A stretch of 64,000 nucleotides of DNA from Ditylenchus dipsaci. Its lineage: Eukaryota > Nematoda > Chromadorea > Rhabditida > Anguinidae. Below are positions 1 through 12,660 of the stretch, in pieces. Position 1 is the first letter of the stretch, and every line of letters starts with the position of its first letter. The translations under genes and the position numbers were made by a program. The DNA lies in NCBI GenBank assembly GCA_004194705.1, contig SADC01000123.1, positions 62,001-126,000 on the forward strand, in the 5' to 3' direction. The notes beneath the pieces were generated by a model. The model did not search any database, had not been told where the DNA came from, and was given only the letters and a program-made list of their open reading frames with translations.

Positions 1-545
1 ACTACTATTATATTGTCCATTTGGTATTTGCAGTCCAAAAAAATTCACAAAATAAAAATTTGGCGCTAGTATAGAATAACCCCCTCACCCCAAACCTGAC
101 CTTTTGAAAATTGCTGTAACTATTCTTTGAAACGACAAGTTCAGGACTAGCCCTTAGGCTCCTGGGTAGGCCAGCGTACGGAAGATGTGACGACTGATAA
201 ATTGCCTACGCACTTTTTCTAGGATGTGTGACATATTTCGGTGCCTTTTACTTGAGTTTTAAAAGGAAAAGTTTATAGGAGGGGGTAAAGTTTATAGGAG
301 CGGATTATCTACTAGGTTCAAAAATTCTATTTATTCAAAATACTGGCTAACTTTTGTATTTAAAAATGACTTTTTGTGATTCTAGGCCATTTTCGTTACC
401 TCAAATTTTGACCCCTGGTTTCATATTTTATCTTTTAGAGTGGCCATTCTAGGTAGCGTTAAAAAAACTTTTTTTTGTAAGTTCGATGAGCAATGGGTCT
501 TCGAACTTACATGAAATTTGAAAATTTAATATTTTCAACCTTACC
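1..545. other. AT-rich DNA, no gene seen
   Basis: I see no coding region. The words AGGCCAGCGTACG (near 172) and AGGATGTGTGAC resemble the inside of the palindromes at 2985-3330 and 7305-7570, suggesting a decayed copy of that repeat. Confidence 0.3.
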
Positions 546-1304
546 TTGAATGGCTCTCTCTAACGGCGGATTTAAGACGGATTTTCAAAGCCTTATTTTT
601 CATCAATGTTGCGGTCATATCTTTCTCTTCTAAACCCTTTTGTAGCCCTGAATCTTCTCTTTCAAATGGCATATTGAATTTAGATTGATTCATTAGGATA
701 AGTCACCATTTGGAAAAGTTGATTAACATTTTTATCGCTTTAACTAGTCAAATATTTTATTGAATTTGAAGCGTTACGGCAACATCTTATCACTATGTTG
801 TATCGCAGCTCAAGAACCACGAAAACAATGTTACAGAATTTTTTTAAATTTTTAAGTGCTGATATATGGCCTTCTGGGAAAAAAACCAACTTCTTGAAAA
901 AAACGACCAAAGTCCGAAAAAGTGGGAAAAGTTGGACTTTGGTCAATTATTGTTATTTCAAAAGGCTATACATCAACACTTAGAGTTAAAAAGAATTCTT
1001 TGACATGATTATAGCCCTTAAGTTGCAATACGACATGGGGATAGATGTGCTGTAACGCTTGAAATTTAATAAAACATTTGACCAGTTAAAGTGATGAAAA
1101 ACGCTGGCCCAATTCTCAAAACGACCAGAAAAGTGTTTGGAGCCAAATGGTGACTTATCCAAATGAATCAATCTAAGTTCAATATGCCATTTGAAAGAGA
1201 AGATGCAGGACTGCAAAAGGGTTTTACAAGAGAAAAGATATGATCGCAACATGATGAAAAATAAGCTTTGAAAATCCGTCGGGAACTTTCGTTACACCCG
1301 TGAG
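546..1304. mobile_element. Palindromic mariner-type MITE
   Basis: The two halves are reverse complements: 575-785 (ACGGATTTTCAAAGC at its outer side) pairs with 1041-1285 (GCTTTGAAAATCCGT). The arms share the words GTCATAT, TAGCCCTGA and CTCTTTCAAATGGCATAT with the terminal regions of the mariner element at 44229-45203, so this is probably a foldback derivative of that family. The 250-bp centre holds no convincing coding. Exact ends and target duplication could not be fixed. Confidence 0.6.
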
Positions 1305-2040
1305 TCTTTTAAATAATTTTATTTGTTATACCTTGGGAGAATTGCTGCTTTTTGCTTCAGTATTTTTCAGTTTAAATTGGTTATATTCTTTTTATTAATT
1401 CATGAGCTTGTCTTTTTATTTCTTTGACCACTTGTTTAACATAGATACTTGATTTTCAATGTCAAAGTCTCTCATATTGACCAAGTTGGTATTAGAAACA
1501 TCACTAATTTCTTGCACATTTTCTTCTATAAATTTGGCCAGTTCTCGGGCTTTTAGCTGGTGTATTCTGTCAAAATCTAACTCAAGTTCGATAGAGCCAG
1601 AATACTCTTTTTCTAAAAAAGTTAAATAGTTTTTTTCCGACTACCGTATTTCCTCTGAAAAGAGCCCAAAGTGATGAAATGTACTTATCAGAAGTAATGT
1701 TAATATATGTTTTCACATGAAAAACTATAAAAATATTTATACAGGGTGCGACCTTTTTTTAGATTTAGTTTCTCATAAAAATTAATTATATACATAAGTG
1801 CTGATATTTTTTTTTGTTCGGTGCCCTGCTTAATGCATTTCGTTTGAGCGTAAATGGTCTACTTTTGATATAATTCAACTATTAATGTCGAAAAGAAGAA
1901 AAGTGCTACTTTCAAAAAATTAAACATATAGATCATTTAGTCATTGCTTTTTTCTGACAATTTCTGTAAAAAAGCTTTAATTTAAGGACTAATTTTTCAT
2001 CTATGTTATTTTTCCCATGTTTCTACATACTTTTAGATTA

Positions 2041-2178
2041 CTGTATTCTCTCTAATAGAACGCCACCTTTAGGCCAAACTAGGGGGTAAACATGTTTTAT
2101 TGCATTTTTAATGCAAGTCTAAAAACTTTTTGGAGGTTGGAAAATAGAACGCCATGTCATTCTATTAGAGACATACGG
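2041..2178. mobile_element. CCGTATT-type MITE, short copy
   Basis: Starts CTGTATTCTCTCTAATAGAA and ends TCTATTAGAGACATACGG, flanked by TA on each side (2039-2040, 2179-2180). It belongs to the same family as 33676-33927, 36147-36309 and 54934-55192. At 138 bp it is too short to code. Confidence 0.6.
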
Positions 2179-2404
2179 TATGCTGTGAAATAAACAATGC
2201 AAGGCTTAGGACATCATTGACTTTGTCAAGGTTCAACAAACTACCACCCCTCCGAAACTGTCCAGAAAATTTTCAACCATTTTGATTATTAGAGAAGCAC
2301 TGTGGGTAAGCCGGCTTTCTTCATGTTTGCATGCAACAGCTTCGACATCCTTCGATGCTATTTAAGTGAAGGATCAAGTTTACCGGTAAAAAAATTCGTC
2401 AAAC

Positions 2405-2680
2405 TTGGAAGAATTTCAGCCCTATTCAGAATGGTTACGATTTTGAGCTTGGTCCCCTTTCGTTTCTTCACTACCTTTTCGCACAAATTTTTTTTTTTAT
2501 CGTAAATGTTAGGATGTCGTTATTAAGAAAGCAAAATGGTTGCAAGCAGTATGTTAAAGTGAAGAAGTCATCGCTTTCAAATCGATATTTCAAAATTTAA
2601 CAACAAAAAACACAGGGGACCAAGCTCAAAAATCGGTACCCATTCTTGAGTAGGGCCAGAATTTTGATACAGAATTTAGG
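2405..2680. repeat. Palindrome with GAGCTTGGTCCCC arms
   Basis: GCCCTATTCAGAATGGTTACG followed by GAGCTTGGTCCCC (from about 2429) pairs with GGGGACCAAGCTC and CCATTCTTGAGTAGGGC (about 2616-2661). The word CTTGGTCCCC is a hallmark of several palindromic elements in this window (14655, 31149, 49503, 54702). Confidence 0.5.
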
Positions 2681-2984
2681 TGACTTCTACAACCTTTATC
2701 AGTAGCGATTGACCGATCCACGCAAGACTGAAATGATGAAGGGTGAAATTCATAAAATCAGTGCCAGAAGCGTACATAAAGTAAACTGGCGCGAGAATTC
2801 AAATTTTCATTATTTTAGCTGATCAAACCAAAGTTTTCTAAAAAAATTGCCACTCCCTGCATAATTGAAACACCTTGAAACCATTTTAAAAACCACCAAT
2901 TACTACTCCAAACCATATCGCTTATTGGAGCACGGCTTTTAGTAGCTTTATACTACAGAAGACACTTTTGGTCCTATTTAGAAT

Positions 2985-3330
2985 TAGGGGTTTTTTCGCC
3001 TTGGACTCCCCCCCCCTCTGTCGTTTTTTTGGGTTTTCGTCTGTTTTTAAACTAATTTGTTACTTTCCTATAAGTACATCACACAAGAACTAAGATAAAT
3101 GAATCAAGTAAATAATCAAGGTTGTAGCAAAAAAAACAGCAAAAATGGAAAAAATTATAATAAAAAAACCCTCGGATTTTCTTATTAGAGCCCTTTTTTC
3201 CTAGTCCCCCTCCCTTTTTGGATTTTTAGGATTAGGAAAGAGTGGTTAGCGTATATTTGGGCGACTCAAACATGATTCTGACAATATTTTTTGTCCATCC
3301 TACATACGCTGGCACCTGTGCCTAGCGTGA
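2985..3330. repeat. Decayed palindromic repeat with poly-C run
   Basis: CGCCTTGGACTCCCCCCCCC near 3000 and CATACGCTGGCACC near 3303 match parts of the better-preserved palindrome at 7305-7570. No coding. Confidence 0.4.
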
Positions 3331-4977
3331 GAATAAAAAAAATGAACAGTGGGGACCACACCGAAAAAACTAGATTACAAAAGCGAAAAATGGACTCTAC
3401 TTGATTATCTATTTCTTATTTGAGTCTTCAATAATTGGTTTATTTTTAGTCTCAACTTTCTTACCTTCCCTTTGAGTTTCTTATAATCTAATAGCTGTGA
3501 CTCCTTGAGTAACAATAACAGCGCATGCAGACACGTAACTACCTAAAGGAGATTTTTTAGGAGGAATTCGAAATCCTCAAATTTTTACAATTAGCAGTTC
3601 CGCCTGTTCCAGGACCACTGCAGAAAATAGTGCAACTCGAGCTGCAGATAAAGCAGACTTGACAATCGGCTTTGTGTAGCGTTTTTTTCTTTTCGGAAGT
3701 AACGAAACTCTTCAATATTATATTGCTCAAATTTTTATCTAATTTTGCATTTTCAGGCTCTTCGTTACTATTCCATGCTGTATTGAATCGACGTTATCGC
3801 TAAAACTTTCAACCACTTACTTTTTGGTAAATTAGTGATTTGCAGTCTTATACATTTTTCGGACGTGCAATTCTCGGTGTTTCTAATTTAAGGTGCTCAG
3901 CAGCCATGATTACGCCGTCGTCACCGTCCTAATTTTTTTCATCGTCGTATTGAATTTTTATCAAATTTTGTTATAATGGAACTTTTTAATTTTACATCAT
4001 ATAGTCAGTTTTTCTATCTTATTTTGGGTGACCGTCCAGGTTTTCATTTCACTTTTAGTTCAAAAAGACGTTAAGTATCTTCGAAGACTTGTCTTTTTTT
4101 CTTTCGAATGGTATATAAAACTTATCTAGTTATAAAGTCAGCTCTGAATTAGACAATGTATGTCATTTTAAGAAATTTTTGATCACTTTAAGGGATCAAA
4201 CGTTTGATTAAACATCGAGCATCAGGACAATGTTATAACTCATATTATATCCGCAGTTCGAGAGATCTACAAACCCATTTAACAAATGAATTTCAAGATG
4301 CAAGTGTCCAGTTAAGGCTTTTGACAAAGTGATTTCTTTAAAAAAATACGAAATTCGCCGAAAAAGGTCAAAAAATTTCTCGTTTGCAATATTTAACAAT
4401 TCTCAACCCTAGATATAACCAAAACTTTGCAGTTAAGATTTTAATTGGAAACATCAATAAACTAACTAAAAACTAAATAACTAGTTAGAAACTATTAGCA
4501 ATATCAACGCACTATATCGAGACTCGACTGACTTTATAACATTATTTGTGTGACTGTATATATATTAATATTGAACACAAAATATTTGTCAAAATTATCG
4601 AACACCCTAATACTGTCGTTTTTTTTTTTAACTTGGGCTGGCAATTAGGATGTAATAAATGGTGTTTCAGATATAGTTGATGTGATTTAGGTACGAAGCG
4701 ATTTGCTTAGATTTGCCTAGACTTTGGTTGACTTTTTTCTAACTTTTTCTACTACCAGAGTTTCTAATTTTATTTATAAAAATACCTAGAAACTGAAATA
4801 TAATAGAAATCTCTCAAGTTGTCTCGCGATTGTTTTTTTTCTTTCCACGTCCGTTTTCAAGGCATTTTTGAAGAAATTTGTAAACTCTGGTATTAATCTT
4901 CCCAATGCAACTTTTAATATCGCATAAGTTTTGTTTACATTGCAACAGCGCGTTTTCAACAAAATATGGATATTTAG
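3331..4977. other. AT-rich intergenic DNA
   Basis: No gene recognised. Around 4100-4120, TTTCTTTCGAATGGTATATA matches the subterminal word of the mariner at 44229-45203, so a decayed mariner end may lie here. Confidence 0.3.
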
Positions 4978-5112
4978 TTTCCAATACGCCATCAACTGAC
5001 TCGATGTATTTGAGAAATACCCGTTTTTAAGGAACAACTCCTGTTTTTTAAAAACGGGGTTTCTCAAAACTTATAAACTAGATCGAGTCAGTTGATGGCT
5101 CATGGAAACTAA
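4978..5112. repeat. Inverted repeat of about 135 bp
   Basis: TTTCCAATACGCCATCAACT and the following GACTCGAT pair with GATCGAGTC and AGTTGATGGCTCATGGAAA across a centre of AAACGGG/CCCGTTT. It is a hairpin-type MITE or remnant with no coding capacity. Confidence 0.5.
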
Positions 5113-7304
5113 AGATTTCAGACTACATGCTGATGTAAAAATAAAAAATTACGACCAGTATAAACGCCGAAAATACTCGTTCGTACAAAAGAAGTGAGTT
5201 TTGCCCAATTTGAATTGCCATTTCGTGTCGAGACTATCTCCTAAATAGCTTTTACCCGAAACAATCCTATTATTTTTTACTCATTTGACAGTTTTATGTG
5301 CGTGCTAAAAATTAGTTGGATCATTAGAACCGTACATATAAGGGTAGAGCACAGACAACTTATTCATTAATTGTTAGCAAAAGTTCCTTGATATCGTTTC
5401 CCATTGTGAAACCATTTACTGTGTCGTTCATGGATTGCTGGTCGAAGATGCTCTTGGTAGTAAGTTGGCAAAGAAAGATATGTCACTACCTAAAACGATT
5501 TCTACATTGAAAGTTCAATTTTGAATGATCTAATGAATGCCCTCTCTCTAATAGAGCCAACTCCTCCGTTTTTTATTTCATATTTTAAAGTAAAAACATT
5601 TCTGATTGAAAATTTCAAATTTTTAGAGGTTGAACCATGTAAGACTTCAGTTTTGATTAGTAAAATACGGTAAACCGTATATCACTATAAACAAAGTTAA
5701 AATATTTATTTTTAAATTCAATATGATAAACAATATATTACCTAGAGTCAATATTATTCCAAATTGACAATGAAGACAATCCACCCAAGTGTACCACAAA
5801 GGTTTGGTCATTAGATGTATTTCGAGCTAATAAATATTTTGTCTGCAAATTGCAGAACAAACAGGCATTTTAATAATTTATATCTTCCAATTTAATTGAT
5901 ATGATGATATAAATAGTGTGAAAAAGTTTTTCTGGGAATTTTAAGCTGATTGGTGCTACGAAAAAATTCAAAATGTGGGTTTTGTACCCACTTTTCATCC
6001 TCCTTCAATAGTATATATCCTTTTTTGAAATATTTAAGAACAGTCATCAGTCCTTTTGGAAAAATCGATATCTTTAAAAATTGATCAAAAATCCGAAAAA
6101 CTGGAAAAAAATGGATTTCAGTCATTTTTTAAAGACAATCACTTTCGGAATTTGAAAAACTTTGAAAATTTTGAAAAAAACGAAAAAACTGAAAAATGCA
6201 ATTTTTGACGAATTTTGATAAAGCTGGCAAATTTTGTAAAATTGTGTCTTGAGCAAATTTAACCCGATAAAATATTCTGAGAGATTATTCTAAAAGCTCT
6301 TAAAAGCGCTATAATAGTTATAACAGATTTGTTTTATTAACTTTACAAATGTGTTTTATGGGCTAAGAAATCAACTTTTTTTTGAAAAAAAAATTGGGTG
6401 TCTCTTTTGTTTTTGCAATTTTCCAAAATTATTCATCAAAACCTAAAACCTAATACTCTTTTGAAGAAAGAATTCAGGACTAAAAATAGTATGTTGGAAA
6501 AAGTTTTTAAAATATTTAGTGCCTAACTGGCTGCTTTAAAAACGGGAACTTTTTGAACATTCGGTACTTCAATTTTTTTTTTGTAATTTGGGAAACATGT
6601 TTGAGGCTATTCTGAATTGCGTTGGCCTACCAGCCACCTAAGCGCAGGTCACAGAATAGCTGAGAGTACTAAGGAAATAAGATAAAAATGGCCTAACTTT
6701 TTTTGCGACATTACAATTAGTACCTCAACTCTATTAAGCCATCATAGTGCACGAAATCGTCTTGGCATGTTTAGGTGGGTTGGTTGCAGTCTAGAACAAA
6801 GTATTTCAAGCCATTATTCTTAATACTTAAAACTTGTACAAACCCTGTAATGTGGCATAGCTCTAACCAAGAAGATGTACTGCAAGCACAGTGGACTAAC
6901 TGTTTCAAACATGTCTCTAGTGTAGAAACTAATGCTAACAGGAAAACTAGATCAGAAACTCCTTTTCCCTACAATTTCCCTTATCGGTTTGTACGTCCAA
7001 GTTGGAAGAAGAGTGGAGCTTTTCCTGTTCTTCTGTTTTGCCTTCCTAAATCAGAAAGTATATTTTAAACATTAATATCCCGTGCTCCGTGAGTGAGCGC
7101 ATCACCAAATCTAGCCCACAGAAGCGGAGCGTTAAATCGAGGGCTGTTAAATCAAAGAAGGCGGAGACAGAAATTACAATTAGTTAGAGAAAATAAGGTA
7201 TAATTCAGGGATGGGAATGAATTTTTCTCAAAAAATAGATTTTTCGAAAAAAGTACATGTTGACTACTTTTGAATAAAAAAAGGTGATTTTATCCAGTGC
7301 TTAT
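5113..7304. other. AT-rich DNA with a CCGTATT MITE end
   Basis: The stretch 5525-5672 carries CTCTCTAATAGAGCC and, at its right edge, AAAATACGG, so it is probably a decayed CCGTATT-family MITE. A 97-codon open frame at 6775-7068 has no recognisable motif and I do not call it a gene. The rest shows nothing interpretable. Confidence 0.3.
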
Positions 7305-7570
7305 TGTGATTTTGGCCTATTCCACAATGGGGTTTTTTTGCCTGAGTCCCCTGTTGTTTTTTTATTGTGTTTTTTAGGCTAAAACTTCAGCAAGTGTAGG
7401 CCAGCGCATGTTAGAATGGACTTAAACATGAGTCTGAGATATGTTTGAGCCCGTCCTAACATACGCTGGCCTAACCTTGCCTAAGCCTAAAAAGTCCTAA
7501 AAATAACAGGGGGGGGGGGGGGGCGGCAAGGCAAACCCACCCCACCCCCTCATGGTGAATAAGGCGTAAT
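7305..7570. repeat. Palindromic element with G14 run
   Basis: TATTCCACAATGGGGTTTTT...CCTGTTG pairs with CAACAGG-type sequence (a 14-15 G run from about 7508) and CATGGTGAATA. The inner arms TAGGCCAGCGCATGTTAG (about 7407) and CTAACATACGCTGGCCTA (about 7457) close the hairpin. The homopolymer may make its exact length unreliable. Confidence 0.5.
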
Positions 7571-8991
7571 TTTGAAGCGAAAGAAAATACTTTGACCAGA
7601 ATCTTCAAAAATAAAAAAGATTTGGGTCCCAAAAAAGTACAAATCTTGGCAGTGCTTCAAAAATACGTTTTTACTAAATTGACTGACTACTTAGATACCC
7701 ACAAAAGACCAACTAGACGCATACTTTGACACAAACGCTTGATTTGTCTTTATTTGCACTGGCCTAGTCTATGCCTAAGGCCATGCCTATGCGAAAAAAA
7801 TTGATTATAAATTAGGGCAACCCACTATTGTTGAACATTATTAACCCTGTAAATCTAAATCATTTTTAGATGAGTGATTATTGGAAGATCAGACTATTAA
7901 CGGCCGCGAAAGCAAAACATGTTAAAGACGATAAAAATGTCAAATAACTCTACAAAACCTCTTTTCATGCAGGCAAAAAGTCACGAAGTATTAGCCAACA
8001 AGCTAAAAAATTTGACAGTGATTTTATTATTTTAAAGGTGGTTTTATAAGCAAATCGACTACCCTAACACGTCATCGTGTTCAGCGTGAAATTCTGCACA
8101 AGACGCATAGTTTAGCACGCACCGCCGTTCCAGTGTTAAAAAGTGGGCCAAAAATGCGATGCCACGAACGCGATTTTGAATAGGAGGGGGGGCTTCTATT
8201 AAAATAAATACGGTGTACTGCTTCATCAACCATGAATTTTAATAAAATCCGTAATTTTTAAACAAATTAAATTAAGATAGGACCTCTTTATTCAATCCAG
8301 CCTCTTTTGCTTCCTTGAATTTCTTTTTACGTTCCTCTTCCAATTTTCATGTATTTTTTCGATCAAATCAGTTGCATTTGCTTTTAACTTTTCAACCATA
8401 TTTTTTACAAAAGTGTTTTTCACTTCATCTGGATTAAAATCTTTTCTTTTGATTTCAGGATGGCTTACATTTTTTTCATCTTTTACGTTTTAATTTCAGC
8501 TATTTGCCTTATGTACTCGGCAAGATGGCGTGCTCTGGATTGTTGGCTTTGATAAATTTTACAGAGATGTTTAATTTTTTACTATTTCTAAAACGTGCGA
8601 TTTTTTGTAAAAAATTAAAGGCTTGTATTTACCTTGTTCTAATTCTTTGTTGAAGACGCATCCTGCATGTCGTCCTGTATTTTTTCTTCAATTTCACTTG
8701 TTGCCGAATGTCTGATCAGTAATTTTAGCTAAAAAATGGTCGAATATAAACGTAGATAAGTTCATGCTTCTTCAAGGTTGTAGTGCAAAAATGAAGCTTT
8801 TTAACACGCTACACAGGGTGGACCACAAAAATTCAGAATATTTAACAAAAAGTTGTCCTAAAATCTAATTTTAAAAATTTTGCACAAGTTTGTCTGACAT
8901 TGCAACACCGTGCTGTCAACAAAATATAGCTCTAAAACGGCAATTTAAGATAGGATATTTCAATTATTCATTCCGTGTCAAGACTATATCC
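7571..8991. other. No gene seen; MITE ends only
   Basis: A right end of the CCGTATT family lies at about 8172-8212 (TCTATTAAAATAAATACGG). ACAGGGTGGACCACAAAAAT near 8813 resembles a Tc1/mariner-type terminus and recurs loosely at 1741. No coding sequence is supported. Confidence 0.3.
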
Positions 8992-9283
8992 TTAAAGGGG
9001 CATGCCCACGCTAATAAGAGGTGGTGCCCGGAATTCAAAATTTTGGCGCTACTTAATATACACCCCACCCGCCCAAAACTGACTTTTTTAGGGATGATCA
9101 AAAATCATTTTTATATAATAATTTTGCCATAAAAGGACCAGAAAAGCAATTTAAATGGAATTACGGGCTGTATAGGGAGAGGAAGGGAATAAAAGGGGCA
9201 ATAATCACACAGGGCCACTAACAAAAGATGTTGAACATAGTTTTGAATACTGGGCCTACCGCATAAATAAACTCTGGCATGCA

Positions 9284-9540
9284 TACATTTTCATGCATCC
9301 AGAGTCACTTTCGAGTGATTTGTGTCTAAGGTATGTGGGTGTGCGCATCTCAACTTCAAGCCCCCAAAAAGCATGTTTTTTCATGCATCCAGAGTCGTTT
9401 TCGAGTGATTTGTGTCTAAAGTATGTGGGTGTGCGCATCTCAACTCCAAGCGCCCTGCGCCCCCTTCGGGGCGCAGGGCGCTTGAGAGTTAGAGATGCGC
9501 GCACGCACTTACCTTAGACATGATTCCGAGAAGTACACTT
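9284..9540. repeat. Conserved GC-hairpin cassette, copy 1
   Basis: The centre is a 16-bp perfect stem (AAGCGCCCTGCGCCCC and its complement, 9448-9483) with loop CTTC. It is flanked by GTCTAAGGTATGTGGGTGTG on the left and, inverted, by CACTTACCTTAGAC on the right. A smaller hairpin TCACT-TTCG-AGTGA lies in the left half. In this copy the left half (about 77 bp) is tandemly duplicated. Related copies lie at 14257-14445, 24553-24740 and 50490-50670. Confidence 0.7.
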
Positions 9541-9778
9541 GATCATAAAATGCATATAGAGTCTATTTTTGCCACGGTTCGAGTTGAAAAACATGGTAAA
9601 GCAGCCAAAAAAAAAGTGGCCCTGTATTATTCCCTTCCCCTCCCATTACAGCCCATAATCCCCTTTAAATTGCTTTTTTGTACTTTTATGACAAAATTAT
9701 TGCATGAAAATGGTTTTTAGACACTCCCAAAAAGTCGATTTTTGGGGGAGGGGGGTATATGACAGTAGCGTCAAAATT

Positions 9779-9905
9779 TTTTCCTAATCATTGAACTTCT
9801 GCAGGCTTTTCACCGTGGTTTCTAACACAACTAAACCTAAAAATTGAATTATAGGCCTTGTTTTGTTAGAAACAAAGTTAAAAATCCGTACAGAAGTTCA
9901 ATGAT
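9779..9905. repeat. Inserted hairpin, GGCCTTGTTTTGTTAG core
   Basis: CATTGAACTTCTG...GTTTCTAAC pairs with GTTAGAAAC...CAGAAGTTCAATG. It interrupts the right arm of the element at 8996-9958. The same core occurs in the elements at 22149-22377 and 34316-34546. Confidence 0.6.
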
Positions 9906-9962
9906 TACGAAAAAATTTTGAGTTCCCGGGCACCACCTCTATAAGCGGGCATTCCCCTTTAA

Positions 9963-10330
9963 AAGAGGTGGAAACTTTTATATGCATCGTCTATCGTCAC
10001 AGGTTCAATTTTACTGGATGCACACCCTATTTGTTTCGTTCTACTTTTTTAGCAACTTCGACGACTTCTACGATCAAAAACCATCGAGCAATCGATTGAA
10101 ACCATTACCAGCATTGCTTTACGGCTAGCAAATGCCCTATTGACAGACCTGTGTATTATGCATGGAAATGGACATCATAAATTTTTTAAATTCTGGCTCT
10201 AACTAAATATCCCTTTTTCGCTGTGTGATAGCTCAACGAAGGCCTAGAATCTTGGCTACATCTTGGTATATGAAACTTGTGACTTGTAAAAAAAAGTCAG
10301 AAAATATCAAACAAACCAGAAAGCGAAAAC
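9963..10330 (+). mobile_element. SINE-like repeat, copy 1
   Basis: This stretch is colinear with 55450-55845. Shared words include CACCCTATTTGTTT/CACTCTATTTGTTT, AGCAAATGCCCTA, TTGGCTACAT and ACTTGTAAAAAAA. Near its start is a pol III B-box-like word (AGGTTCAATTTTACTGGATG) followed by a GATGCACACC tail that recurs after other B boxes here (46017, 49197, 49289, 55501). A tRNA-derived SINE is the likeliest origin; the A box is weak. Confidence 0.5.
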
Positions 10331-11272
10331 TCTCAAAAACTATCGATTTTCGGAAATTAGCCTATTTTAGCTTGGTATAAGCTCCAGTAAGTGTGAAAGC
10401 CTGTGCTGATGATCTTATTAGATAGCCAAGAGTGTCAGGATTATTTTGACACAAAACTTGCAAATTCAAGGATATAAAAATAAGGTTATCAGCTAGTGGT
10501 AGTCGAACCCTTGACATAGGCGAGCGTATGGGAAGCAGGGATGAGGATTTCGGTCTAACTAGGCCTATTTTAGGCCTATTTTGAGGCCTAAAATAGGCCT
10601 ACGAAAATTGGAGTTAGGCCTAGTCCTAACTAGGCCTTTTTCAGGCCTAGGCCTTTTCGGTCTAACTAGGCCTATTTTAGGCCTTTTTCAGGCCTAGGCC
10701 TTTTCGGTCTAACTAGACCTATTTTAGGCCTTTTTCAGGCCTAGGCCTTTTCGGTCTAACTAGGCCTATTTTAGGCCTATTTGAGGCCTAAAATAGGCCT
10801 ACGAAAATTGGAGTTAGGCCTAGTCCTAACTAGGCCTTTTTCAGGCCTAGGCCTTTTCGGTCTAACTAGGCCTATTTTAGGCCTTTTTTAGGCCTATTTT
10901 TTGGCGGGAATTTGAAATAATTTTATTTTTCAAAGAATTTTTTTGTGCTTTGTGATAAGGATAATACTTTTTTCCGGCCCAAATCCACGCTTTTTTCAAA
11001 TTGTTCGTTGCTCAAGGCTAGGTTATCACGATTGGCATGATTATTTGGACTAATTTCCGTAGTTCCTCTACTAATTCAACCTCTTTTTTTTTTCAGTTAA
11101 TATTCATCTGTAATTTGCTTATTCAGGTATTAAAGCAAACCAAAACCAATCAATGATTTTGTCACTGTCAGATTCACGGTTTTCCTATTTATTTCTTTCT
11201 TCACTCTAGCGTTGTAATTTGTTGGCAGCCACCCACCGCCACCGGTGGCTACCCGAAATTTCCACCACCACC

Positions 11273-11465
11273 GGTGGATCCAGAGGCGTAGTCAGAAAAA
11301 TCTGACGGGGGGGGGGCTGCTAAAGCACCCCGAGAGGTCATTTTCCTTACACCGTTTTCGAGTTTTATAGTGTTTTTAATTAACAATTTTTTTCGAAAAA
11401 CCTTACGGGGGGGGGGTGGCTATGGCCTTCTCAGCCCCCCCCCTGGCTACGCCCATGGGTGGATC
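11273..11465. mobile_element. hAT MITE, CAGAGGCGTAG type
   Basis: Starts CAGAGGCGTAGTCAG at 11281 and ends CTGGCTACGCCCATG at 11457, with a perfect 8-bp duplication GGTGGATC on both sides. G and C runs lie inside each end. Termini of the form GGCGTAGCCAGGGGG are widespread in invertebrate non-autonomous hATs. It sits inside a CCACCGGTGG-rich palindromic stretch (11228-11485) that may itself be an older element ending CCACACTG. Confidence 0.8.
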
Positions 11466-12004
11466 CACCGGTGGATTTACCACACTGAACACAGCATATG
11501 CAAATAATGAGATTTTGGAATTTTCGAACCACTGGCTAGATTTTCTCACCAATTGATCATCAAGCGCGATTTTGTGGGGTATTCTCTTGCTCATTTTGTT
11601 CTTGTTTCTAGTACCCTTGAATAAGAGGATGTTTAATTAAATGCGTGGTTCATAGTCAATTCCATTAGAGATAATTTGAAGTTTTCACTGCAGTTAAATA
11701 CTTCAGTTCACATGACCATATACACATAATCAGCTTGCTTGAAAGCTGTATAAAGCAAAAGTGTAATTTGAACGAGACATTTACTGACTAAGAGACCTGA
11801 AAGGGGCATGGCATCGCCTTGCTAGAAAAGCAATAAAGTCGAAATAGTGCAGGGGTTGTAACTGAAGAGTACATTATGTAGCGTGTAAATTATAGGGAGA
11901 GAATACTCTTTTTAAATCATCACAGCAATAGTTGATCGGTTGCCAGGCAAAATTTTACAATTTTCCGGTGCCGGTGTCCAGAGCCGTTTTTGTATATGGT
12001 TGTG

Positions 12005-12295
12005 TCAGCACTTAGCGCTAGTACTCACCGTCAGAATCTCGCCATATGGGACATTGACACTGGCATCAAAATTTTCTTTTCCGCTACTGACGTATTTACT
12101 CATTTGGCGCCGATGCCCACACTCAGCGCAAATTTTCCGCGAATCTTGAGCCAGTGTCCAGTACTTTCCACGGAGTCTATATACCCTCAGAGTGGTTAGG
12201 GTTACTGTCGGACACAAATATCCAGGTCCATTATACCTCCCGGTAGAGGCCCTGATCGAGCCGGCAAGCTGAGAATTTCCGTAATTACGGCACAT
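12005..12295 (-). other. Unidentified open frame in hAT spacer
   Basis: A 96-codon ATG-started frame lies in the most GC-rich part of the hAT spacer (about 11940-12300). I recognise no family. Two open frames also exist on the plus strand, so openness may just reflect base composition. It could be captured host DNA or chance. Confidence 0.2.
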
Positions 12296-12384
12296 AGCAG
12301 CTAGTTCATGTTTTAAGCAGATTATAACATCCAGTATACATCCCGTGTAACATCTAGATAGTTGGTGTATCTTTTTGGGGCTTA

Positions 12385-12660
12385 ATCCAGTCCAGTTGAT
12401 TAGGGCACTCTCCAGGCAGGACAGGTACCCTCCAGGCGGTTAGAAAAGCTTCCAGGCAGTTAGAGTATGTTTTACCACTTGGTATCCTCCAGGTGAATGA
12501 AGTAGCGCTGATCAGTTACGATGCTTCTAGGCAATTTAGGTACTCTACAGATGATTGGTGTACCCTCTGTATAGATAGGTCACCCTAAAGGAAGTTAAGT
12601 TATATTGTAGGCAGTTATAAACCTTCAGGTGGTTGATGTATCCTTCAGGTGGATAGAGCA
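12385..12660. repeat. Degenerate minisatellite, TCCAGGCGGTTAG type
   Basis: Roughly 30-bp units containing CTCCAGGCAG / TTAGAGTAT words recur about nine times with heavy divergence, inside the spacer of the TAGGCCTA hAT. A CTGGCTACCCTCC-type array at 38650-39010 has similar wording on the other strand. Confidence 0.5.

Larger units (their letters stand above)
8996..9958. mobile_element. TTAA-flanked palindromic element, nested
   Basis: It begins AGGGGCATGCCC and ends GGGCATTCCCCT, bounded by TTAA at 8992-8995 and 9959-9962, the target duplication of piggyBac-type transposons. The outer arms (AGGTGGTGCCCGG / CCGGGCACCACCT) are interrupted on the right by an inserted hairpin at about 9785-9903. 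The interior contains the conserved GC-hairpin cassette (about 9284-9540). No transposase remains. Confidence 0.65.

Noticed and set aside
6775..7068. 97-codon open frame
   Set aside because: No recognisable motif, no splice or repeat context; likely chance.
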